Shown here one piece after another: positions 34,745 through 42,827 of a stretch of 64,000 bases of DNA. Made by a program: the position numbers and the translations under genes. Position 1 is the stretch's first letter; each line of letters opens with the position of its first letter. The stretch covers positions 32,239-96,238 of the forward strand of contig CAZCZI010000022.1 in the NCBI GenBank assembly GCA_964503045.1, given 5' to 3'. Below the pieces are notes generated by a model. The model was given only the letters and a program-made list of their open reading frames with translations, had not been told where the DNA came from and ran no database searches. Source of the DNA: CAYZJR01 sp964503045. Lineage in GTDB: Bacteria; Cyanobacteriota; Vampirovibrionia; Obscuribacterales; Obscuribacteraceae.

Positions 34745-35689
34745 TCAGTCTTCGAGATATCCGGCTAGTTTGCTTGACCATGCCGGCTGCCTGAGTTTTC
34801 TGAAGGCTTTGTGTTCAATCTGTCTTACGCGTTCGCGAGTGATGTTGAACAAACGTCCCACTTCTTCTAGAGTGCGTTGGCGTCCATCTTCCAGACCGTA
34901 GCGAAGATGCATGATATCGCGCTCGCGTGGAGTCAATTGGCTCAGCATGCGGCTCAAGTCTTGGCGCATCAACTCTTCTTCCGTCGTGGAATCAGGTCTT
35001 GAAGAAATGCTGTCTTCAATCAGATCTCCTAAATATGTCTCTTCGTCGCGATTGAGCGGCATCTCCATAGAGATTGGTTCTCTGTCGGCTTGGATAATTT
35101 CTTGAATCTTATTGACCGATAATTCCATTGCGCCGGAAAGCTCTGATTCATTGGGTTTGCGTCCCAGTTCTTGAGCTAAACGTGCACTGGTCTTCTTCAG
35201 TTTATTGATTGACTCGACCATATGCACAGGCACGCGAATCGTGCGTGACTTATCGGCAAGACCCCGGCTGATGGCTTGTCTGATCCACCATGTGGCATAT
35301 GTGGAGAATTTGAATCCTTTTGTATGGTCAAACTTTTCCGCCGCACGGATGAGTCCGAGATTGCCTTCTTGAATCAAATCTTGAAACGGCAGCCCGCGGT
35401 TGACGTACTTCTTTGCAATGGAGATAACCAGTCGGAGATTGGCTTGAATCAGTTTCTTCTTGGCGTCCAGGTCGCCTTTTGCGATGCGGCGAGCCAGCTC
35501 GATTTCTTCGTCGGGCTTGATCATTTTTACGCGGCCGATTTCGCGCAGGTAGAGCCGCACTGAATCTTCAGTGAAGCCTTCACTACCGGAAGTGTCCACT
35601 TCTTCTTCGAGAAGATCTTCTTCTTCAAATAGTGCTGCGGCGTCTGCCGACCAGTCGTCTGCTACGTCGTCGCTGACTTTTGCTGCCAA
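34745..35689 (-). CDS. sigA: RNA polymerase sigma factor of the RpoD/SigA family
   Basis: A 314-residue sigma-70 family factor. Region 1.2 (DSVRLYLREIGRVKMIKPDE), region 2 (AKKYVNRGLPFQDLIQEGNL; FKFSTYATWWIRQAISR), region 3 and region 4 (LTPRERDIMHLRYGLEDG; TLEEVGRLFNITRERVRQIE) are all intact. A short acidic N-terminus replaces region 1.1. This is the primary factor or a close group 2 relative. The TTG start has GGGAG ten bases upstream. A hairpin lies in the leader near 35711-35735. Confidence 0.95.
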   Translation of the reverse strand: MAAKVSDDVADDWSADAAALFEEEDLLEEEVDTSGSEGFTEDSVRLYLREIGRVKMIKPDEEIELARRIAKGDLDAKKKLIQANLRLVISIAKKYVNRGLPFQDLIQEGNLGLIRAAEKFDHTKGFKFSTYATWWIRQAISRGLADKSRTIRVPVHMVESINKLKKTSARLAQELGRKPNESELSGAMELSVNKIQEIIQADREPISMEMPLNRDEETYLGDLIEDSISSRPDSTTEEELMRQDLSRMLSQLTPRERDIMHLRYGLEDGRQRTLEEVGRLFNITRERVRQIEHKAFRKLRQPAWSSKLAGYLED

Positions 35690-35963
35690 GTTACTTCAAC
35701 TCCCGTTTTGAGTAAGTAGCAAGATTTTGCTTACTGTGTATTTACCCAATTCATCTGTTTCTTTAGCAGTCAAGATGTAGATTAAGTTTTGTAAATTTGT
35801 CTAATGAGCGTGTGGTTTATTAGCTGCGACGGGGCTCTCGGCCATGCCGACTGTTCCGCATTTGGGAATTTGGGGCATGACATGAGCGGAGGCATAGGCC
35901 GCCACTAGTAGTTGAATGCAGCCATTCGCCAAGAAGGCTACAATCTCATCTTCACCATCTTGC

Positions 35964-35985
35964 AAACCCAAACCCAAACCCAAAC
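35964..35985. repeat. Short telomere-like AAACCC repeat
   Basis: Three AAACCC hexamers plus AAAC stand 21 bp before the DUF4388 gene start. The rest of the 317-bp region between sigA and this gene holds a small hairpin near 35711-35735. Weak short frames on both strands are not supported as genes. Confidence 0.6.
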
Positions 35986-36006
35986 ATAGATACACCGTGA
36001 ATCGAC

Positions 36007-37413
36007 ATGATTGAAGGCAGTTTGAGCGACGTAAGTCTTGCTGGACTTTTGCAGTTTCTCGCTACAGAAGTAGATAAGTGCTTCTCGGTGCGCATAACTC
36101 GAGGCGGGCAGCGCGGCGAAATTAACATTTGCAACGGCGACTTGATGCAAGCGAACTTCGGTTTGCTGGAAGGTGACGACGCTCTGTGCGAGTACCTGTC
36201 ATGGAAAGAAGGTCATTTCATTGTCGAGCGTTTGCCCACGCTTGCCAAGAATTCGGTGAAGCGAAACCTCGGTGTGCTCGCGTTGCATCCGGGCAACACA
36301 TTTGCTGATCATTGCCTGTATTTGATTGAAAGCAATGTCGGACTCAATACCGAGCTTATCGCTTCAGATACGTTCGGTACGCAGGAGTGGCACCAAGCGC
36401 TGCGTACGCAACCATTGGAAAAGCATGACTTCGCAATCATCGGTTGGGTAAGCGACGGCAGAACCATGCGCCATGCCATGCGAGAGTTCAGTCTCAATAT
36501 CACAGAAGCGACTGCCAGTCTTTATCGGCTTGTGTTTACTAAATCAGTCGTGGCAGTGCGACCGACTTTTACACCTCCTGCACTTTTCGATGTTATGGAG
36601 TCGCTGGCTACACAACTGGAGTTGGAAGAGCAAGCTTCGGCTCAGTCGAGTAGCTCGAATCCAAACAGCGATTCAGGGAAATCACATGGCGATGGGCTTT
36701 CTGTAGATCTCGGAGGGCGCGCGTCCAAGGTTTCGGATCAAATTGCAGGAACAGTCACGGTATCGAAAGCCGGCAATCAAGAGGCAACTAACATTACCGG
36801 TGAACATGAGATTTTTGCAAAAGGAAGCGAGGCCGTCGCTGAAAAAGAGAGTTCTGGAAAGGCTGCCGGTAACGACGGTGCAAAGCCGGATGGGGATGCG
36901 GTATCGGATGCGATGCCTCCTGCCTTTTTCAACATTCGCAGAACCGATCCGTTGCCCCTTGTTACGATCGACATTGAAAGACTGTTCCAATCAACATTTA
37001 CATTGACTCAGTTTGGGGAATTGGCATTGACCAATCAGTCTCTCGACTCGTTTTTGCGCCAGGTATTGTCGGCCGTGGAAACCGGCAAGTCGTTTATCGT
37101 GACTGTGAATGAGTCGACGCGGCCTCATCCGTCAACCCTCGCTACATTTAGATACTGTTTTGACCGGGGCTACGTAAGCCAACCTGATCCGGTTTTGATC
37201 GTGACTTGCGATCTTCTTTTAGGGCGCGTAGAGCTTGAACAGTATCTTTTGCAGCGCAGGCGCATAACCGGCGACGAACTGCAAGCACTGGTGCGCATGT
37301 CTACGAGTGAAGGGCGCGCCCTTCCTGATCTGCTTGTGGCTCACGGTTTTCTAACGGAAGGTGATCTCGAGCGCTGGACGTCTGAAAAGAGCAGATTCGC
37401 TGCGCGCACGTGA
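36007..37413 (+). CDS. DUF4388 (PATAN) protein with GspE-N-like C-terminus
   Basis: A 468-residue cytoplasmic protein. Residues 1-85 are a DUF4388/PATAN domain (MIEGSLSDVSLAGLLQFLAT; GGQRGEINICNGDLMQANFG). A charged, Ser/Gly-rich linker occupies about 200-305. Residues about 410-460 (LEQYLLQRRRITGDELQALV; LVAHGFLTEGDLERW) resemble a GspE/PilB N-terminal segment. It shares both modules with the 20602-22536 product but in reverse order. Such proteins tie motility or secretion machines to signalling elsewhere; here that is inference. ATG 36007 lacks a clear ribosome binding site. Confidence 0.75.
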   Translation: MIEGSLSDVSLAGLLQFLATEVDKCFSVRITRGGQRGEINICNGDLMQANFGLLEGDDALCEYLSWKEGHFIVERLPTLAKNSVKRNLGVLALHPGNTFADHCLYLIESNVGLNTELIASDTFGTQEWHQALRTQPLEKHDFAIIGWVSDGRTMRHAMREFSLNITEATASLYRLVFTKSVVAVRPTFTPPALFDVMESLATQLELEEQASAQSSSSNPNSDSGKSHGDGLSVDLGGRASKVSDQIAGTVTVSKAGNQEATNITGEHEIFAKGSEAVAEKESSGKAAGNDGAKPDGDAVSDAMPPAFFNIRRTDPLPLVTIDIERLFQSTFTLTQFGELALTNQSLDSFLRQVLSAVETGKSFIVTVNESTRPHPSTLATFRYCFDRGYVSQPDPVLIVTCDLLLGRVELEQYLLQRRRITGDELQALVRMSTSEGRALPDLLVAHGFLTEGDLERWTSEKSRFAART

Positions 37414-37460
37414 AGCGCCTCAACCATTAAGAGTGGCATACAGTCGCATAAATGGATTTG

Positions 37461-37496
37461 TGATATATTTCCCCCCTATCCGCCTGAGAAGTCAGG
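37461..37496 (+). promoter_or_regulatory. Extended -10 promoter and leader hairpin of the small basic protein
   Basis: TGA-TATATT (37461-37469) fits an extended -10 element without an obvious -35. Downstream, CCTGA-GAAG-TCAGG (37483-37496) forms a small stem-loop, 45 bp before the start of the 36-residue ORF. Confidence 0.4.
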
Positions 37497-37541
37497 TGTA
37501 AACATCAACTACATTAGATTGCGTTGAGGGCAACCACTTTT

Positions 37542-37652
37542 ATGACCAACAAATACAATGCGCGTGAAAAGAAGAAACGCCGCCTGGCTAAAGTCAACAG
37601 AAAGAAAGCACGCGTGCGCGAAGCGATCGCCAAAGCAGCTGCCGCCAAGTAA
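37542..37652 (+). CDS. Very small, highly basic protein (36 residues)
   Basis: An ORF of 36 codons from ATG 37542 with GAGGG upstream. It starts MTNKYNAREKKKRRLAK and ends AIAKAAAAK. About 40% of residues are Lys or Arg, and there are no acidic patches beyond three Glu. The composition is that of small ribosomal or RNA-binding proteins, similar in style to bTHX or bS22, but I cannot assign a family. It lies 128 bp after the DUF4388 gene and 48 bp before trpS, with its own candidate promoter. Non-random composition and a clean start support a real gene. Confidence 0.65.
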   Translation: MTNKYNAREKKKRRLAKVNRKKARVREAIAKAAAAK

Positions 37653-37700
37653 CTTTCGTGAATGACGATAAAGCTTCTGCTTAGTAGGTGTTAACTAGTT

Positions 37701-38732
37701 TTGACAGCCGGTAAAGGCGCTAAACGAATCATGTCCGGGATGCGACCCACAGGGAGATTGCATCTCGGTCACTACTATGGGGCGCTTCTTAATTGGGTTA
37801 GATTTCAAAGCCAATTCGAGTGCTACTACTCGATTGTTGACTGGCACTCGTTGACCACCAAGTACCAGGACACATCGCAACTTCAAAGCCACATTTGGGA
37901 AATCGCACTGGATTGGTTGTGTGTCGGAATCGATCCGGACGTAGCAACCATTTATGTGCAATCAGCGATTCCTGAGATTGCCGAGCTGCATCTTCTTTTG
38001 TCGATGATCGCGCTGCAAAACTGGGTTGAGCGCGAACCTACGCTCAAAGACACCTTTCGCATGCTGGCAGCTAACGAGGACGAAGCTAGAGCAAAAGCGA
38101 CTTACGGATTGTTTGGCTATCCGGTGTTGATGACGGCCGACATTCTTGCCTTCAAGGGAGAGTTGGTACCCGTCGGTAAAGATCAGGAGTCGCATCTGGA
38201 ATTTGCCAGAGCCATAGCTCGACGATTCAACAGTATTTACGGTGTCGATTATTTCCCCGAACCGAAGCCGGAATTCACGGCCACGCCGTTGGTCAAAGGC
38301 TTGGACGGGCAGAAGATGGGCAAATCGTTTAACAACGACATCAAAATTGCCGACACTGCCGATGATACCGTCAAAAAGACCAAGCAGATGGTCACCGACC
38401 GCACGCGCATTGCCAAAGCAGACCCCGGTCACGTTGACCTTTGTGAAGTGCCATGGCCATGGTACCAAGTCTACGCCGATTCTCAGAAGCTCGGTATGGT
38501 CAAACAGGAGTGCGAATCGGCCGCGATTGGGTGCGTCGATTGCAAAGTCAGACTGTCAGGTATGATCAACGAGTTTTTCGCCCCATTTAGAGAAAAGCGC
38601 CAAGAGCTTTCAAAAGATCCCGATTCCGTTCGTAAGATAATCGAGCATGGAAACACGAAGGCAAGAAAGGTAGCCAGGCAAACCATCTCTGACGTCAGAG
38701 AGATTATGGGACTGGTTAGTTGGCAGAGTTAA
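37701..38732 (+). CDS. trpS: Tryptophan-tRNA ligase
   Basis: A 343-residue class I aminoacyl-tRNA synthetase charging tRNA-Trp. The HIGH motif appears as HLGHYYGAL after SGMRPTGRL; the KMSKS motif as GQKMGKSFNN. VGKDQESHLEFARAIARRFN is typical of TrpRS. The start is TTG 37701. The last 13 bases overlap the next gene, an O-antigen-ligase-like protein, so the two are probably co-transcribed. Confidence 0.95.
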   Translation: MTAGKGAKRIMSGMRPTGRLHLGHYYGALLNWVRFQSQFECYYSIVDWHSLTTKYQDTSQLQSHIWEIALDWLCVGIDPDVATIYVQSAIPEIAELHLLLSMIALQNWVEREPTLKDTFRMLAANEDEARAKATYGLFGYPVLMTADILAFKGELVPVGKDQESHLEFARAIARRFNSIYGVDYFPEPKPEFTATPLVKGLDGQKMGKSFNNDIKIADTADDTVKKTKQMVTDRTRIAKADPGHVDLCEVPWPWYQVYADSQKLGMVKQECESAAIGCVDCKVRLSGMINEFFAPFREKRQELSKDPDSVRKIIEHGNTKARKVARQTISDVREIMGLVSWQS

Positions 38733-39988
38733 GCGCAAAGCTTGAGAGGCTTGAGGCTTTCATCGTCGTGCTTTTCGCGGCGACATTGCCTTTCAACATT
38801 ACTACTCCTGAGGCGGTGATGGTAGTGGGCATTTGCGTAACCGTCGCGCGTATGAGTTTGGAGTATGCAACGACCAAGAAAGTCGCTCTGAACATGCTGC
38901 AAGCGCCGCTTGCCTTGCCGCTTGCGTTGATGGTAGCGGCGATAGCTTTGTCTGGTTTGGTAGCCGGTGGAATTGGTGAAGCATTCAAATCCGTCTTCAT
39001 GCTTAGAACCATCGTCGTCTATTTCTGGGCGTATCAAATCTTCGCTACCAAACCTCATTTGATATTTCGATCAATTGAGTGGCTTCTTGCAACGGGCGCA
39101 GCTGCCGGTTTGTTTGGAGCGATTCAGCAACTGTTCCACTTCCATCCTTTTACTTATCCCTATCTTCAGGGAACCGGATTTCAGAGCGGTCCCATGGAGT
39201 TTGCCGGGCAGATGGAAGTGTTGAGCATGATCGCTCTTGCATTGTTTCTCAAAAAAGGAAAGGGAGCATTCAGTGCCTGGTTTTTGAAAGTGCCAATCTT
39301 TCAAGTTATCGTGCTGTGCAATATTCTAGGCGTCATTTTCGCCAGTGAAAGAAGCGCATGGTTAGGGGTAATACTAGCCTCGATCTGTGTTTCTTTAATT
39401 GTTTCTTGGCGAGCGTCATTGGCGGTTGTCACCGCACTTATCGTCGCCGGCTCTGTTGCTTGGTTTACGGTGCCCGTTTTTCAAAAGCGTTTGACACCTC
39501 TGGCTGATCCCAACCAAGATATCGGCGCACGTGTGAGATTTCAGGTTTGGGACGAGGCCATGAAACAGTTCCAAAAATCGCCGGCTACCGGTATTGGATT
39601 TCGCAAGTTCCCACAGTTGGACATTCCGGAGGCGATCGTTCCGGGACGTTCAAAATATCTCGACCATGCGCACAGCAACTATTTGCACATTTTGAGCACG
39701 ACTGGAGTCGTCGGACTTCTTTGTTTTTTGTGGCTTCAGTGGTCGATGGTTTTGACGGCGTGGCGCCGCTACGCAGGGCATGGCGACGAGGCCGCCATCG
39801 CACTGGGGATACTTGGGGCCGTAGTATCGCTTATGGTGGCGGGTATTTTTGAGTACAACTTCAAGACCGGGCAGGTTCGCCTGACGCTTTGGTATGTGCT
39901 GGCGATGCTTGTGAGTTCAAAGGCGTATCTTCATCCAGCTCTTGGAGTGGAAGCGCCAGGCAGCCAACAGCCCCATGATAGTGACTGA
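38720..39988 (+). CDS. O-antigen ligase/polymerase-like membrane protein (Wzy_C family)
   Basis: A 422-residue polytopic membrane protein with about ten hydrophobic segments. The large loop with GARVRFQVWDEAMKQF, SPATGIGFRKFPQ and LDHAHSNYLHILSTTGVVG matches the WaaL/Wzy_C family (conserved Arg and the H-x-H/SxYL motif). It probably joins surface polysaccharide to an acceptor or polymerises it. The TTG start lies inside the end of trpS. The 3' end overlaps the convergent MATE gene by 72 bp. Confidence 0.88.
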   Translation: MAELSAKLERLEAFIVVLFAATLPFNITTPEAVMVVGICVTVARMSLEYATTKKVALNMLQAPLALPLALMVAAIALSGLVAGGIGEAFKSVFMLRTIVVYFWAYQIFATKPHLIFRSIEWLLATGAAAGLFGAIQQLFHFHPFTYPYLQGTGFQSGPMEFAGQMEVLSMIALALFLKKGKGAFSAWFLKVPIFQVIVLCNILGVIFASERSAWLGVILASICVSLIVSWRASLAVVTALIVAGSVAWFTVPVFQKRLTPLADPNQDIGARVRFQVWDEAMKQFQKSPATGIGFRKFPQLDIPEAIVPGRSKYLDHAHSNYLHILSTTGVVGLLCFLWLQWSMVLTAWRRYAGHGDEAAIALGILGAVVSLMVAGIFEYNFKTGQVRLTLWYVLAMLVSSKAYLHPALGVEAPGSQQPHDSD

Positions 39989-41317
39989 CGTCGTCATCGA
40001 TATCCAGGCGCCATTTGGTCCCAGACCACAGCTGACGACGAGATAATAAGCAAGCGGCAATCTGATTACCCAGTTAGTGAAGATTGTTATCCACATTGGC
40101 GTGCGCGTGTCGCCGGCACCTTGAAGCGCCCCGGAGAGCACCATTCCCAGTGCCAAAAATGGTTCGGCGATGGCATTGATTTGCAGATAACGCATGGTAT
40201 ATGCAGTGGTTGTTGCATCATGGCTCATCGCGCGAGCAAGCGGTTCTGCGAAGATGAACATGCATGTTCCCAAAATCGTCATCATTGCCACACCGATCAT
40301 TGTCACGTTCCAACCGGCCTGATATGCACGCTCAGTTTCCTTCGCTCCCAGATTCTGTCCGACAATCGATGCTACAGAGAGGCTCAACGCCATAAGCGGC
40401 ATAAACACTAGCCCTTCAACACGCATGCCAATCGCCCACGATGCCAGTGCAGAGTCTGGTGTGGGGCATTTGCCGAGAATGTAGAAAAGAACGAATACGC
40501 TGAGCGCCCAACCCATGCGTTGCAGTGCTGATGGAAAACCAATTCGTATGAGCTTTTTGATACTTTCTTTCTGAACCGGCAGCAGTTGGTTGAGACACGG
40601 GCCTAGTCCGGATGCTTTGATGCGAGATAATGCGATGATGCTGCCGATAGAACTGGCAATTACACCCGACCATGCGATTCCCATCATGCCCAAACCAGGC
40701 ACCGGCCAGTCGTGAAGCACGGTGAGGTAATCACCGGCTACATTGACTGCAGTCATTATCGAGACTGTCAAAAGCGGAGTCTTTGTGTCTCCAATGGCTC
40801 TGAATGCCGCGTTGCAGATGCAGACAACGCTAAACGGAATTAGAAAGAAGCTGTAGTTTTGAATATACAAAGTGCCGGCTTTGAGAACGTCCGGCGAGTC
40901 GGTGAAGAATGAAAGAGCTTGGTGGGCGCCCAATAATGCAATTGCAGTGAGCAACAAACCGAGACAAAACGAAAAACAGATCGATTGGCCGGTTTCTCTG
41001 ATTGCAGTTTCCTGGTCACCGGCGCCGGTTGCACGCGATACGAGTGCGGTGGTTCCGACTGCAATGGACATCAGAAAAACCATGAAGACGAAGATTATTT
41101 GCTCGGACACGCCGACTGCTGCTTGCGCGGCAGATCCCAGATGTTGTGCCACATTCACGTCGGTCAGCCCTACCAGCGAGCTGGCCAGCGTGGTTAAGAC
41201 GAGTGGCCATGACATTATCCAAATCGCGCGCCATAGGCTGCCCTCAACTAACGGTGCAGCTGTGGACTTGGGTTGGTTTGGTGCCGACTCAGAGCTTTCT
41301 TCGACTTTGGTTTCCAT
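39917..41317 (-). CDS. MATE-family efflux transporter
   Basis: A 466-residue membrane protein with twelve helices in two homologous halves (SLWRAIWIMSWPLVLTTLAS; SIKKLIRIGFPSALQRMGWA), as in NorM/DinF-type MATE exporters that expel drugs or metabolites using Na+ or H+. The N-terminal 28 residues are hydrophilic. The final 72 bp overlap the 3' end of the O-antigen-ligase-like gene on the other strand. Substrate unknown. Confidence 0.92.
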   Translation of the reverse strand: METKVEESSESAPNQPKSTAAPLVEGSLWRAIWIMSWPLVLTTLASSLVGLTDVNVAQHLGSAAQAAVGVSEQIIFVFMVFLMSIAVGTTALVSRATGAGDQETAIRETGQSICFSFCLGLLLTAIALLGAHQALSFFTDSPDVLKAGTLYIQNYSFFLIPFSVVCICNAAFRAIGDTKTPLLTVSIMTAVNVAGDYLTVLHDWPVPGLGMMGIAWSGVIASSIGSIIALSRIKASGLGPCLNQLLPVQKESIKKLIRIGFPSALQRMGWALSVFVLFYILGKCPTPDSALASWAIGMRVEGLVFMPLMALSLSVASIVGQNLGAKETERAYQAGWNVTMIGVAMMTILGTCMFIFAEPLARAMSHDATTTAYTMRYLQINAIAEPFLALGMVLSGALQGAGDTRTPMWITIFTNWVIRLPLAYYLVVSCGLGPNGAWISMTTSVTIMGLLAAWRFHSKSWMKIRL

Positions 41318-41504
41318 CCAGTCAATTGTAAGTCAGTGCGCGCGGCCAAAACTACAAAAGAATCCAAAAGGAACGAAAACGAATTAAAAAGACGCAGAGC
41401 CCCAGTGGCTTTGATTTAAATATGAGCAACAAGATCTTGGGCGCATCTTGCTAGTCTGTTATATATATTTCCGCGCCAAGTAAGTGAATGCAAGGAGATA
41501 GGTC

Positions 41505-42107
41505 GTGAAACTTCACAGCAGAATGTACGGATGGAAGTACGTGTGGAATGAGTTTGCCGATGAATACAAGGCGACGCTCGACGACCCGAATCCTGACTCC
41601 AGTCACGAGCGTGTGAGCATCATGGTGCCGGTACAAGGGCGCCCGTGGACAATCGTATTCACAATGCAACCGGCGAAGAAAGGCGGCAGTGCCACCACAA
41701 CCATTGAAGCCACCTTCACCGCAAAAGCCGATTTCAAATTTGCCCTCCATCGCCAAAAGTGGGTTGATGGTGTAAGCAAACTGCTCGGCATGCAAGACAT
41801 AGAGATAGGTGATCCCGAATTCGATGCTGAATTCGTAATCAAAGGAAACGACGAGAAGGTCATCAAGAAGATTCTCGAGCCACCGGCAATGCGCCGCGCC
41901 TTGCTGGACGAGCCATCACTGCAGCTCTCCGTTGAAACCGAACAAGATCAAAAGGCGCCGAGCTCCCGAGCCCTGCACGATCACAACGGCACAATAAGCG
42001 TCCGCACTCAAGGAGCAGTTGACGATTTCGAGCGCCTCAAAGCCATCTACGAGTTGGTTTGGGCTATGTTGGACCAATTTGTAAACGCCGGAACAGCCAA
42101 AGTCTAG
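41505..42107 (+). CDS. Hypothetical protein
   Basis: A 200-residue protein starting at GTG 41505, with AAGGAG seven bases upstream. No signal peptide or membrane segment is visible. The middle DIEIGDPEFDAEFVIKGNDE resembles a pattern found in other uncharacterised proteins, where a globular domain compares paired values, but I cannot name a family. The C-terminal helix (FERLKAIYELVWAMLDQFV) is amphipathic. It stands alone between the divergent MATE gene and a small exported protein. Confidence 0.75.
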   Translation: MKLHSRMYGWKYVWNEFADEYKATLDDPNPDSSHERVSIMVPVQGRPWTIVFTMQPAKKGGSATTTIEATFTAKADFKFALHRQKWVDGVSKLLGMQDIEIGDPEFDAEFVIKGNDEKVIKKILEPPAMRRALLDEPSLQLSVETEQDQKAPSSRALHDHNGTISVRTQGAVDDFERLKAIYELVWAMLDQFVNAGTAKV

Positions 42108-42192
42108 CCCTCAGCCTGTATGAACCAATCAGCCTGATTCTTTGTCTGGTGTGATGCTAAGATGCATCCACTTGACTGATAGAGGTTTTGAC

Positions 42193-42609
42193 ATGTCTAG
42201 ACGCTTGACATTGGGCTTGGTAATTGCGTTGACCTCATTACTAGCCGGCAGTGCTGCCTTGGCTTTACCTGGCGATGAGCCGGGACCAGCCAAATCGGCG
42301 CTGTCCAAAATATTTGCAGTCCCGAAGGCAGCAGCCAGTGTGCTTTGTGGCATTACCATCGGTATTCCGGTGAGTATCGCCCACGACATCAGCGCCGAGA
42401 CCAAGAAGATGCAGGGAGTCATCGAAAGAGACCTCTCCGACGCCACACCGACGCTTCAAGAAAGAGTTGTCGCCTCAACCATGAGCGTTCCTTATGGTGT
42501 GTTTAGCGGGCTAATCAAAGGTTCTATACAAGGAACGCAAAGGGCAGTTGAATATGGTTCGACACAGCCATTTTCAAAAGAGTCTATGAGCTTGGAACAG
42601 CCCAAGTAG
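42193..42609 (+). CDS. Small exported protein
   Basis: 138 residues from ATG 42193, with AGAGG seven bases upstream, preferred to an earlier TTG. A signal peptide is clear: MSRRLTLGLVIALTSLLAGS followed by AALA. The mature part has a hydrophobic, Ala-rich stretch (PKAAASVLCGITIGIPVSIA) and a polar helical end. It resembles the small exported proteins common in this lineage, function unknown. Confidence 0.72.
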   Translation: MSRRLTLGLVIALTSLLAGSAALALPGDEPGPAKSALSKIFAVPKAAASVLCGITIGIPVSIAHDISAETKKMQGVIERDLSDATPTLQERVVASTMSVPYGVFSGLIKGSIQGTQRAVEYGSTQPFSKESMSLEQPK

Positions 42610-42827
42610 CTCTGACTACATCTAATTCCTCCAGTTCCAACTTTCCAACTGATCCAAGTTTCCGCCAACACGAACATTTCATGCTCGCCGGTGTACTTTG
42701 GGGTTCGTAGTTTCCCCAATGACATCTTTGGCGTTCACATAGATGATATTGATCCAGTCGTCAGCCCCGACGTAATTAGAATGAAGAACCGGAGAACCGC
42801 TCCGCCTCTTTTGTTCGCCCTTTTCCC

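Noticed and set aside
35801..35995. Minus-strand ORF of 64 codons between sigA and the DUF4388 gene, and a 34-codon plus-strand ORF at 35803
   Set aside because: The N-terminus of the first is just the AAACCC repeat; neither has a ribosome binding site or recognisable domain.
42610..42827. Possible small gene between the exported protein and the effector-like protein
   Set aside because: No open frame with a ribosome binding site; looks like ordinary spacer.
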